Source: Pratylenchus scribneri (Eukaryota > Nematoda > Chromadorea > Rhabditida > Pratylenchidae). Taken from it: DNA of 64,000 bases. Each line of letters starts with the position of its first letter. Position 1 is the first letter of the stretch. Below, piece by piece: positions 43,701 to 50,816 of this stretch. The DNA lies in the NCBI GenBank assembly GCA_030063045.1, contig JAQSEB010000198.1, positions 124,001-188,000 of the forward strand, given 5' to 3'. The translations under genes and the position numbers were made by a program. A model generated the notes under the pieces. That model worked only from the letters and a program-made list of their open reading frames with translations. It did not search any database and had not been told where the DNA came from.

Positions 43701-44864
43701 ACATTGTTTAGAAAGTCGGCAAACTGAACCATTATTTGAAATATGATGATTAAAACAATCGGGGTTTGTAAATGTTTTCTTGCAATCCTCGCAAAATTTT
43801 ATATAACCAAGAATAATTGGGCATGGGAATGATTGTCCCTGTCTTGTACAATTTAAACATCTTGTTTTGCATTTTTTACTATGGTTTCTTTTGTTGTCGA
43901 AAGGAGTTTCACAAGATAGACAATAGTTTTTTCTTCCGAATAATGACGCAATATTTCTTACTCCATCAAAATGATCGCCATTATGATAAAGAATTATCGG
44001 CGTGTTATATTCTGATGAACCATATTTGAAAATAGGCTTATAATTGCCCAGATCGTTGAATATGAAGAGTTTAAATCGTCGTTCCTTAGCTGTTTTATTC
44101 CAATGATCAATTACAATTGGTCCATATTTCACCGCGTCATATATCTTTTGTCCACGGGGGATAGAACATTTATGCATTAGTTCATAGACATCCTTTTCCA
44201 ATTTTCCGCTTTCTTCTTTTATTCCATTATGATATCGAAAAAATTTCCACCGCGCATCCATATTTTGTAAGACATACTTTTTAGTTAATTGTAAGGCGTA
44301 AAATAAACAATACGAATCTTGATTCTCCACTTTAATTAAAGTCTTGACGTTGATACAGTGCTTTACAGCTAATTTTTTAGCTTTTCCTTTGCCTCGGATC
44401 GTAAGATGCTCTTCCAATGAATTTTTATCCAATACGGTGATACTGACGGTAAAAGGTTCACCTAGAAGTGAACCCTCCTCTTTGGACTGGGAGACAAGTA
44501 GGAAACGATTCAAAATTGTGTCCAATGTGTTGTCCGTTATTTCTCGGACGGGAATCCATATATCCGGGTCTAACAAAGGAGAAGAAATCATAGCACCAAG
44601 TCGATCTCCTTCAATATTTTTCTTCTTACATTCCTCTAATGCTTCATCAATACATCTTTGAAATATTTGTGATAATAATACTTCCGGATCCTCAGGCAAA
44701 TTTTGAATAACAAATTTCGTTTTTGATTGAAGACATTTGAATTTTTGGTTCATGTCGATATCCGAATCAATTAGTTTTACGTAATCATCAACCGATTTTC
44801 CTTCATTTTCCGTTTCATCGTTTTCATTTAATCTTTGCTTTTTACTTGGAGGAGGTCCTTCCAT
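40752..44864 (-). CDS. Protein-primed family B DNA polymerase
   Basis: 1,370 residues. The 3'-5' exonuclease motifs are ExoI YDVETM near 446, ExoII AHYGGSFDHI near 546 and ExoIII YCVNDVEI near 678. Polymerase motif A is YDFTSLYP near 930, motif B KLCANNLWGRFS near 1120 and motif C YCDTDSI near 1220. A Cys/His-rich zinc region lies at about 320-430 (CLSC, CLNC, CEDC, CDVCG). The spacing between motifs A and B leaves room for the TPR insertions of protein-primed polymerases. It copies the element's linear DNA, as in other Polintons. All catalytic aspartates are present. A TTTATAAA box lies at 44913-44920 and the upstream region is shared with the divergent innexin gene. Confidence 0.97.
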   Translation of the reverse strand: MEGPPPSKKQRLNENDETENEGKSVDDYVKLIDSDIDMNQKFKCLQSKTKFVIQNLPEDPEVLLSQIFQRCIDEALEECKKKNIEGDRLGAMISSPLLDPDIWIPVREITDNTLDTILNRFLLVSQSKEEGSLLGEPFTVSITVLDKNSLEEHLTIRGKGKAKKLAVKHCINVKTLIKVENQDSYCLFYALQLTKKYVLQNMDARWKFFRYHNGIKEESGKLEKDVYELMHKCSIPRGQKIYDAVKYGPIVIDHWNKTAKERRFKLFIFNDLGNYKPIFKYGSSEYNTPIILYHNGDHFDGVRNIASLFGRKNYCLSCETPFDNKRNHSKKCKTRCLNCTRQGQSFPCPIILGYIKFCEDCKKTFTNPDCFNHHISNNGSVCRLSKQCDVCGKIYDVNDNTKNGRNGHSCLERWCYTCRSYHEPERGCYIQKLTPKNHKDYRILVYDVETMQHQSIDTEKYPDRYRHNVNFIALKVICTKCIANLKYNESLKNNNCEICGDARMITFSQRGFTETIVDRQIITEYPLKEFVNWILYKFSIDYKSICFAHYGGSFDHILTFKEIFKLGHSPSMIKKGNKIYQMNVPRSGKNPDITFKDSYNLTPISLDSLVSAFGLDIEEKLFFPHLANNPFNYDKILPSLPPSSDYMVAGMMPAKRAKFNKYYEDNKNQPFNLNEKLAEYCVNDVEILCSALVAFREEFFELSSRKKSKKFKMIANCPANSLWGRWKKPTGDGIDILHDGITIASGCMRHFRMNHLPENHLGITPERGYDSAENQSLLALKFLKWYAEKHNVTIRTCLSEGGEYKCGQFKLDGYIEEQNLALEINGCVWHACPIHYPEDDFMMPSGKTAGKIRQLDKLRMNFIKSQIPNVKVYWECEITDMLSKDRQMKECFDSYLDEGPLNIRNCYFGGRTGPFKIYHKTKEGEKISYYDFTSLYPYTNFVTEYPIGHPELHILNENVLWQKPEDNPYKIALLKVFVIPPRKIDVPVLPMKFDDRLLFPLCRACSLKYPNGGVIKDYSCHHTDQERGWISSCTSIELNYALKENYKVVKVYRVLEFTSTDSKLFRGYVAEFLAMKIHASGFPEQIKTREDEDKFIKECDESFNIKIEREKMIPNKGKRFIAKLCANNLWGRFSLRNQLVKTMITDSPALLRKYLEDRTIEVNSINMLTDETILISYQVKNEFVEEHNCSNIIISLWTTSQARLILLDAMKKVARSEGSQLLYCDTDSIIFSHPVDNNPLSIGPHLGDLTDEYPGKSIIEYVSGGAKQYGLMLRDNRTNEISYSLKVRGITLNSEIISNTLCYDTFKKSVLKYAESGEVEHIPVCYPRFIRPAVNKGEIISRPMVKIYKPYVGKGIITEDYFVRDFGYVN

Positions 44865-44912
44865 TTTTATTTAATTTTTTGGAATAAAATGAATATTTGG
44901 TTAAATTTTTCG

Positions 44913-45007
44913 TTTATAAAATATGAATAAGCTCCGCCCTAATTTAAGATTTTTATTAAAACGAAAAATAAGCTCCGCCCTAAATGGGCGTGGTCTAGTT
45001 TATATAA
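44913..45007. promoter_or_regulatory. Bidirectional promoter between PolB and innexin
   Basis: It holds a TTTATAAA box facing PolB (44913-44920), two GCTCCGCCC boxes (44931-44939 and 44972-44980), a GGGCGTGG box (44986-44993) and TATATAA facing the innexin (45001-45007), 39 bp before its ATG. Confidence 0.65.
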
Positions 45008-45045
45008 CTAGAATTCTTACTTCCAATACCTTCAAACTTATCAAA

Positions 45046-46173
45046 ATGTGGAAAATCCCATTCCTAGGAGAATCCGTCTTAAAAAGATTTAAACCTCAAT
45101 CAACCGATGACTTGACCGACTTTTTAAATTTCATATTTACCCCTTCAATATTTGCATTTTTTGCAATACTCATCTCGGCTAAACAATATTTCGGCTCTCC
45201 AATCGAATGCGCCATTCCGTCCCATTTTAATTCAGGTTGGAAAGACTACTCTCATGAATATTGTTTCACGCACAAAACTTATTTTGTTAAAATGGACGAA
45301 CAAATTCCTCCATTAAAAGACGTCAGAAAATATAGTCAAATTCATTACTACCAATGGGTCCCTATTATTTTGGCTCTACAATCCTTCATATTCTACATTC
45401 CTTCAATCATCAGGCAATGTTTAAATAGGAATTTTGGACTTAATCAAATCATCTCGTCATTTGATGATGTGGTATGGCAAGCTTATTCACTTCGTAAATT
45501 AAATGAAATTGCATCGTTCGTCAAAATGCTCTCGGATCGTGCGAAAAAATACAGGTCGTTGGGTTATATTCTCATATTCCTTAACCTAATATCTATATTG
45601 AATATTACTTCTATATTTATATTAATAAAATGTATAACAATTCTGAATATTTTATTTAATTTCATCTTTTTAACTTATATTATAGGTAAGAAAGATATTT
45701 TCTGGGGCTATAGGATTCTTAAATTTCTATTTTACGGTGAAGAAGAAAATGTAAAATTTTTTCCTTATATTACATTTTGTGATCTTACTTTCAAAGAAAT
45801 GGGAGCCAATCATGACTACACTTTACAATGTCTTCTCCCTATCAATATACTTAATGAAAAAGTTTTTATGTTCATTTGGTTCTTTCTTATAGCCTTATTT
45901 TTTATCAATGTTATATATTTTATCAAAAGTTTGATATCCTTATTAATATTTAGAAATTATCAAATTGTAAAATGTCTTAAGGGATTCAATGTATCCGATG
46001 TCAATCAATTCAAGAAAGTCTATCACTTTGATTATAATATTATTTTGCAAATCCTATCCAATAGGTATGGAATCCCACTTGCATGTGAATTTATGCAAGC
46101 CTTATTTAATGTACATCGTCCAGAAATCATGCGACAAATTGCTCAAAGAGATCAAGATGTTCCAGATGTATAA
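45046..46173 (+). CDS. Innexin (gap-junction channel protein) carried by the Polinton
   Basis: 375 residues from the Met at 45046, which lies just after a TATA box. The same frame is open back to 44923, but that part overlaps the promoter. Four hydrophobic segments are seen. TM1 is near residues 30-47, and the first extracellular loop has two cysteines (IECAIPSHF ... HEYCFTH). TM2 begins with the innexin signature YYQWVPIIL. TM3 lies near 195-220 (IFILIKCITILNILF). A second loop has two cysteines (ITFCDLTF ... LQCLLP), and TM4 follows (VFMFIWFFLIALFF). Innexins form hemichannels and gap junctions between invertebrate cells. Ichnoviruses of wasps carry innexins (vinnexins), so viral use is known in another lineage. 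Length and all key landmarks are complete, which suggests function. Confidence 0.93.
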   Translation: MWKIPFLGESVLKRFKPQSTDDLTDFLNFIFTPSIFAFFAILISAKQYFGSPIECAIPSHFNSGWKDYSHEYCFTHKTYFVKMDEQIPPLKDVRKYSQIHYYQWVPIILALQSFIFYIPSIIRQCLNRNFGLNQIISSFDDVVWQAYSLRKLNEIASFVKMLSDRAKKYRSLGYILIFLNLISILNITSIFILIKCITILNILFNFIFLTYIIGKKDIFWGYRILKFLFYGEEENVKFFPYITFCDLTFKEMGANHDYTLQCLLPINILNEKVFMFIWFFLIALFFINVIYFIKSLISLLIFRNYQIVKCLKGFNVSDVNQFKKVYHFDYNIILQILSNRYGIPLACEFMQALFNVHRPEIMRQIAQRDQDVPDV

Positions 46174-46219
46174 GAAGTCGTGGCTTTGATAAAAAATTAA
46201 CTCCGCCTATTTTTTACCC

Positions 46220-46227
46220 TATATAAA
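46220..46227 (+). promoter_or_regulatory. TATA box of the galectin-like gene
   Basis: TATATAAA 48 bp before the ATG at 46275, with an ACTCCGCCT box at 46200-46208. Confidence 0.6.
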
Positions 46228-46274
46228 TATTTATTTTCTATTATTTTGACTTAGTTGAAATAAAAATTTTAAAA

Positions 46275-46706
46275 ATGAATTCTCTCCCTTATTTATTAGG
46301 TTTCAAATTTTTCCCAACACAATTGATTATTAGAAGTGATTTATTGAGTGGCAATTACATTATTAAATTTGATGATAAGATATTCAGAAATAACAACGCA
46401 GCTCTTACTGTTTATTTCAACATAAATAAAAATTATATTAAAATTTCAAACAGTTTAAATCAAGAAAAAACAATTATTGAAATCTCTGACAATTCAGAAT
46501 TACCCGAACTCTTTTCAATTCACGTGAATTTTCATGGGGGTTTTCATTATCTACAATTTAACCAGCTTTATGGATTCTTCCGTATTGAAATGAAAGAAAA
46601 TGGACTAATAAAATGTCTGGAATACGGTCAAAATAATGAACAAGAAACCTCATCGGAATTAAACGAATTATCATCTATTGTCGATCAATGTCTGAATATC
46701 CAATGA
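46275..46706 (+). CDS. Hypothetical protein, possibly galectin-like beta-sandwich
   Basis: 143 residues, mostly beta strands. LTVYFNINKNYIKISNS resembles the galectin HFNPRF...NS region in spacing, and FSIHVNFHGGFHYLQFNQ resembles the later strands, but the sugar-binding His/Arg/Trp set is not clearly kept. No signal peptide is evident. It sits directly after the innexin, with its own promoter and the same strand. If it is a lectin it could act in adhesion or particle binding. This is weak; it may be an unrelated jelly-roll protein. Confidence 0.6.
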   Translation: MNSLPYLLGFKFFPTQLIIRSDLLSGNYIIKFDDKIFRNNNAALTVYFNINKNYIKISNSLNQEKTIIEISDNSELPELFSIHVNFHGGFHYLQFNQLYGFFRIEMKENGLIKCLEYGQNNEQETSSELNELSSIVDQCLNIQ

Positions 46707-46745
46707 AAAAACTATGAGAAAAGAAATTTATTACAGAATACTTTA

Positions 46746-47087
46746 TTAACAATGTACACATATATTATCATTAACCGGACAAATTTTTATGTCTTCAAGA
46801 TGTAAATAAAAAAATTCGTCATAGATCGTTCCATCATCATAAATATTTTCATAATAATATGAATTGTCAATTTTATTTGCAATGCATAGACAAATCAAAT
46901 GTTCCGAGTTCGAAGGAACAATATCCAAGATAATTATTTCCTTTATATGCTTGAAAAGTTTTCCATTTGGATGTGCACATCGATAAGGTGGTATTCGTAT
47001 ATTCGAGCCGTTGAGACTTATAATTCTATTCAAGTCTTGTCTTGTAGAGCATTTGTGAAAGTCCATAAAATAATATAATCCATTCAT
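46746..47087 (-). CDS. Hypothetical Polinton protein, 113 aa
   Basis: An intact frame starting MNGLYYFMDFHKCSTR and ending in a Cys-rich tail (KICPVNDNICVHC). A TATATAAG box is at 47123-47130, about 36 bp before the ATG. I recognise no family. It faces the galectin-like gene tail to tail, with 40 bp between stops. Confidence 0.6.
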   Translation of the reverse strand: MNGLYYFMDFHKCSTRQDLNRIISLNGSNIRIPPYRCAHPNGKLFKHIKEIIILDIVPSNSEHLICLCIANKIDNSYYYENIYDDGTIYDEFFYLHLEDIKICPVNDNICVHC

Positions 47088-47470
47088 TTTATTATTAGAA
47101 TTTAAAAAATTTTTTGATTCTCCTTATATAGTCTGGAAATTCCCTAGATATTCATTTCTTTCTTGATTACTACACAATTATTAATTCAACAAAGATAATA
47201 CTCTAAAATTTCAATATTAATGAAAACGGATATTTGAGTTCATTCAATAATTCTAGTATTTTTTATCAAAACTGATTATAAATGGAAGGAAAATATCAAA
47301 GAAAAAATCTATTTGGAAGATGACAAAATAAAAATATTTATGTTAAGAAGTAGTCATTTTAAGGAGAAATCTTACAATATTAAGAATAAGAAGATTATTT
47401 TTCCAAAAATATAACAATTAGAAGATGATTTTTTGAAAAACTAATATAAAATATGTATAATACCATATTC

Positions 47471-47492
47471 GGCCTGGGCCCCGGCCGCCGCC

Positions 47493-47527
<35 letters not shown>

Positions 47528-47530
47528 CGG
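47471..47530. repeat. (GCC)n trinucleotide run
   Basis: About 60 bp of almost pure CCG/GCC in an otherwise AT-rich element. It lies 5 bp beyond the stop codon of the PAZ-domain gene, in its 3' untranslated region. It is either a genuine microsatellite or an assembly artefact. Confidence 0.9.
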
Positions 47531-47535
47531 GCGAT

Positions 47536-48078
47536 TTACCATCTTTGAGTGAATAAATTGCGTCCCCAATCGTGTGATGCACATTCTTTGAAGTCTTCCT
47601 CTTGAGATTCATCCATGATCAGTTTTGGGGAATTGGATTTTGTTGATTCCTTACTCTTCGTGGATTGAATAATTTTTGTCGGTAGGAATGTCCTCAGACC
47701 AATTTCGTCGATATTCAATTCGAGTAATTCAAGTGGGTAATAGTGGTCTTCCCCCTTAACGAATTTTTTCACAGCGCAATGATTATATGGGAAGAGTAAT
47801 TGAATACGATGTTTTGTGTAAAAATATTGCGCCACCGAAGAATTGTAAACTTTTCGAAGTTTACCAAAAGCTGGCATTTCATCTGCTCCTTTCTCGGTAA
47901 TTTCAGTAAAGGAAAATGAATGTTTGAAGCCGTTTTTATCTTTGTAAGTTGTTGTCAAATTGCAGCCGAAGAATTTTAAACTCACCTTCTTTCGTATCTC
48001 TGGATGATTAAGATGATCGCGAAGATCCTTTACACGGCATTTAAAAAAGTCTGCAATTGCTTGGGAGAAGAGAACCAT
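47536..48078 (-). CDS. Stand-alone PAZ-domain protein (Argonaute-type)
   Basis: 180 residues, of which about 1-125 form a PAZ domain. FFKCRVKDLRDHLN opens it and HSFSFTEITEKGADEMPAF is the central strand and aromatic region. VAQYFYTKHRIQLLFPYNHC and then HYYPLELLEL match the conserved C-terminal half of Argonaute PAZ domains (VAQYF, the YPHLPC equivalent, the TYLPLE equivalent). There is no N, MID or PIWI domain. A Ser/Lys-rich acidic tail follows. PAZ binds the 3' end of small RNAs. A free PAZ could sequester siRNA or piRNA or act as an RNAi suppressor; that is inference. AATATAAAAG at 48155-48164 is a likely TATA box. Confidence 0.82.
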   Translation of the reverse strand: MVLFSQAIADFFKCRVKDLRDHLNHPEIRKKVSLKFFGCNLTTTYKDKNGFKHSFSFTEITEKGADEMPAFGKLRKVYNSSVAQYFYTKHRIQLLFPYNHCAVKKFVKGEDHYYPLELLELNIDEIGLRTFLPTKIIQSTKSKESTKSNSPKLIMDESQEEDFKECASHDWGRNLFTQRW

Positions 48079-48164
48079 TATAGTATATTTGGTTGGGAAT
48101 TGTTCGAAAGGAATTTTGGAAGGAAATGAATGATATAGAAGGAGAAATTCTAATCTTTTATATT

Positions 48165-48303
48165 AGACACACCCACATTGGACACAAATGTCTAACCAAT
48201 TCTCTGGAATAATTTTGGTCTAGCCACGCCCTTTTTTCCGATTTATAACTTAGCCACACCTTTTTTTCCAAATTCTAAACCACGCCCTCTTTAACTATAT
48301 AAA
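48165..48303. promoter_or_regulatory. Divergent promoter with CACCC/CACGCCC boxes
   Basis: Between the PAZ gene (minus) and the zinc-ribbon gene (plus) are ACACCCAC (about 48169), GCCACGCCC (48223-48231), GCCACACC (about 48253) and CCACGCCC (about 48280). They are followed by TATATAAA at 48296-48303, 71 bp before the plus-strand ATG. Confidence 0.6.
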
Positions 48304-48373
48304 GTCGGAGTTTTCCTCATATTTTCCTCATTTTATCCCAAAAAATTTTTAAAAATAATTTTCTCTTATAAAA

Positions 48374-48775
48374 ATGTCCCCAAGTCCAAAATCTCCCAAA
48401 GCTCCAAAATCTCCAAAATCTCCTTATGACCGAAAGAAATCATCCTCTCCTAAAATTCAGAAAGTGACCAAGGATGAAGAGGAGAAAACCAAGGTCGATG
48501 TGGAGAAAATCAAGGTCGATGTGGACCAAAAAAAGTCAGAAAACAATGAAATACCAGAAGAGAAGAAAATCGACTTCAGTCAACCACTTTGGAAGCTCTA
48601 CAAAAATAAAAATGTGTTGATCTTCAAACTTTGTTCCGATTGCGGCAATGCACTTTTCCAGAGCAAAAAGAAGTTCCACCGATCCGAAGGACGTCTCCAT
48701 TTGGCCATTGGATTTTGCGATGAATGTTTGGGGATCAATATTGGTATGACCGATTTAATTTCACCAAAACATTAA
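48374..48775 (+). CDS. Ser-Pro-Lys-rich protein with C-terminal zinc ribbon
   Basis: 133 residues. The first 25 are SPK-type repeats (SPKSPKAPKSPKSP), then an acidic/basic coil. The C-terminal 60 residues carry CSDCG and CDEC, 35 residues apart, a likely four-cysteine zinc ribbon. It has a good TATA box. SPK repeats often bind DNA or are phosphorylated, so a nucleoid or regulatory role is possible. No family is recognised. Confidence 0.65.
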   Translation: MSPSPKSPKAPKSPKSPYDRKKSSSPKIQKVTKDEEEKTKVDVEKIKVDVDQKKSENNEIPEEKKIDFSQPLWKLYKNKNVLIFKLCSDCGNALFQSKKKFHRSEGRLHLAIGFCDECLGINIGMTDLISPKH

Positions 48776-48880
48776 AATAATTTTTGTATACAATTTTATT
48801 TTATAATAATATTTTGAAATAAAAATATAAAATAAAAATATTCTAAAAATAAAAAATTATTTAAATTTTTATAACGGACT

Positions 48881-48981
48881 CAGGAATTGAAGTTAATCCT
48901 ACAAAGATCGTAGGACCCGTATTTGGGGTTTGCGGGTATTGATAACATAAGATCGTTATCATAACGTCCCCCAGATTCTTG
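48881..48981 (+). ncRNA. Candidate structured RNA: three hairpins in a closing stem with a pseudoknot
   Basis: Stem P1 is CAGGAAT (48881-48887) with ATTCTTG (48975-48981). P2 is TCCTAC/GTAGGA (48897-48902 with 48910-48915), loop AAAGATC. P3 is CCCG/CGGG (48916-48919 with 48933-48936). P4 is TGATAAC/GTTATCA (48940-48946 with 48955-48961), loop ATAAGATC. Four Gs in the P3 loop (48925-48928) can pair with the C run at 48968-48972. Two loops share AAGATC. The strand is assumed from the flanking plus-strand gene and the complement would also fold. No known RNA family is recognised. Confidence 0.5.
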
Positions 48982-49120
48982 ATATTCTCTATATAAATTT
49001 TTATAATCTAAAACAATAAATATAGGAATAAAATAATCTTAATAGGAAAAAATTAAAATGATTAAAATGAAAATATATTCTAGGATTTGGGTTATATATA
49101 GTAAGAAGAATAAAATAGTG

Positions 49121-49905
49121 AGTAAGGGTAGATCGCCATGGCTATTGCCTAAATGATCCGGAATTTGTAGGATTGATCATGTGGAGAGGTCTTCCTCAAA
49201 GCGTGATTGGTTTTGCATTTTCTTGTATTTAATTTCATACATTTCATAGAATGTTTTTTGTTAACATAGTGAGAGGTAGATCGCCATGGCTTGGCCAGAA
49301 TGATCCGGAACTGGTAGGCCAGAAGGAATCGGCGGGTGGGTTAGAGGGGGCCGAGGAATTCTGGTTACCTTTTCTGTATTTAAGAATTCGGTCTTAATTT
49401 CATATATTAGTAAGAGCGGTTGATCACCCAAAACCATCCGGAAGGTGAGCTATGGCCGTCAAAGGATGGAGCTATGGCCCTTCTGTACTTAGTTTATTAG
49501 GATAAGATGATATATAATGAATAAGGGTAGATCGCCATGCTATTGTCTAAATGATCCGGAATTTGTAAGATTGATCATGTGGAGAGGTCTTCCTCAAAGT
49601 GTGATTGGTTTTGCATTTTCTTGTATTTAGTTTCATACATTTCATAGAATGTTTTTTGTTAACTTAATGAGGGTAGATCGCCTTGGCTTGGCCAGAATGA
49701 TCCGGAATTGGTAGGCCAGAAGGAATCGGCGGGTGGGCTAGAGGGAGCCGAGGAATTCTGGTTACCTTTTCTGTATTTAAGAATTTATCTTAATTTCATA
49801 TATGTTAAATTATAGTAAGAGAGGTTGATCACCCAAAACGATCCGGAAGGTGAGCTATGGCCGTCACAGGATGGAGCTATGGCCCTTCTGTATTGTAAGA
49901 ATCTT
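49121..49905 (+). repeat. Duplicated 400-bp segment of six GATC / ATCCGGAA hairpin modules
   Basis: Two copies (49121-49519 and 49520-49905) each contain three modules, with GATC starts at 49131, 49279, 49422 and 49530, 49677, 49827. Every module has GATC(G/A)CC followed by ATCCGGAA. Most are followed by a foldable arm, for example GTAGGCCAGAA...TTCTGGTTAC in module 2 and ATTGATCATG...CGTGATTGGT in module 1, and then a T-rich TTTTCTGTA-like tail. No protein frame is preserved between copies. It looks like a cluster of small structured RNAs or protein-binding sites. Confidence 0.6.
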
Positions 49906-49952
49906 GAGAAATTTCATAATGATAGAAAGATATGTTTTCATTTTAATCAATT

Positions 49953-50450
49953 TTATTTAATCATTTGTTTTACAATATTTTTTACGAATAAATCAGTATT
50001 TATATTAGAGTCTAACATTTTTATAAATCGATCGAATGTATAGCCTAGGGATAGAAAATAGATAAAAATGATACAATAATGCCCACATACGTCGGAATAA
50101 AGAGACTGATAGGGGTATCGATTCATAATAATTTTTGGATATTTTTGGAGAAAAATTTTTATATTTCCTGTCGGTTCCATTCCATAACTGTCAAAATAGT
50201 TTGCTTCTTTCTTTGATCCTGTTATAAACAATCCTATCCAATGAGATCCCTCTCGATTAGATTTGTCGAGGTTAAAAATGATCGAAGCCGGGTAATTGAG
50301 ATCATGAGGCGGTTGATCGCTTGGGAAGCAACCCTGATAATATTTTTTGGTCACTGAGTTCGATTTCAATATTTGATCGATTTGATCCGTGTTCATATCT
50401 TCTACGTTGATTCTCCCTCCAGTTGTATACCCAGCGAATTTGCCAGGCAA
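49953..50450 (-). CDS. Adenovirus/Ulp1-like maturation cysteine protease
   Basis: 165 residues. The catalytic order is His in GSHWIGLFI (about 71), Asp in NYFDSYG (about 87) and Cys in DVCGHYCIIF (about 121), the arrangement of adenain and Ulp1 proteases. In Polintons this enzyme is thought to process capsid precursors. The 5' 149 bp overlap the upstream membrane-protein gene in another frame; an internal Met at 50396 would still overlap. It is the last cistron of the virion block. Confidence 0.9.
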   Translation of the reverse strand: MPGKFAGYTTGGRINVEDMNTDQIDQILKSNSVTKKYYQGCFPSDQPPHDLNYPASIIFNLDKSNREGSHWIGLFITGSKKEANYFDSYGMEPTGNIKIFLQKYPKIIMNRYPYQSLYSDVCGHYCIIFIYFLSLGYTFDRFIKMLDSNINTDLFVKNIVKQMIK

Positions 50451-50766
50451 TTATAGAACAAATTATCAAAAAATATAAAGCTAATAAAAGATAGCAATAA
50501 ATATTGCTGTATAATGATTTATCATGTGGAGATTCTTTGCACAACGGAATCGACGGATATTGGACTACGGGATCAATCATATCCTTTGTGGAATTATCAT
50601 ATGATTTAGTTGTATTATTAGTCAAATATGACGGATTTTTCAATAAGAATTCCGAATAAGAGGGCAGTGGAGAAGTTAGGATTACTGGGAATGTCATCCC
50701 TTGTTTTGTTAATCTTATATACTCTGTATAATTTGGTAATCTTTGAAAATAGAATCGAATTGACAT
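50302..50766 (-). CDS. Single-pass membrane protein of the virion block
   Basis: 154 residues with one strong hydrophobic segment near 92-110 (YCYLLLALYFLIICSIIAW), then a basic tail (RENQRRRYEHGSNRS). Two Asn-Thr/Ser sites lie before the membrane segment (NTTKSYDNST), fitting an outside N-terminal part and inside C-terminal part. A TATATAAA box at 50802-50809 is 36 bp upstream, inside the 3' end of the capsid region. Function unknown; it could be an envelope or membrane-active protein. Confidence 0.7.
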   Translation of the reverse strand: MSIRFYFQRLPNYTEYIRLTKQGMTFPVILTSPLPSYSEFLLKNPSYLTNNTTKSYDNSTKDMIDPVVQYPSIPLCKESPHDKSLYSNIYCYLLLALYFLIICSIIAWQIRWVYNWRENQRRRYEHGSNRSNIEIELSDQKILSGLLPKRSTAS

Positions 50767-50801
50767 AAATTTATCTGTATCAAAATGAAATGAAACAAGT
50801 G

Positions 50802-50809
50802 TTTATATA
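50802..50809 (-). promoter_or_regulatory. TATA box of the membrane-protein / protease pair
   Basis: TATATAAA on the minus strand, 36 bp before the ATG at 50766 and just beyond the stop of the major capsid gene. Confidence 0.6.
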
Positions 50810-50816
50810 GGGACAA

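Noticed and set aside
47418..47612. Minus-strand frame with a long Arg run (RRRRRRRRRR)
   Set aside because: Created by translating the (GCC)n run; it overlaps the PAZ gene in another frame.
49825..50043. 72-codon plus-strand frame
   Set aside because: Starts in the duplicated module array and runs antisense into the protease gene; not conserved between the two module copies.
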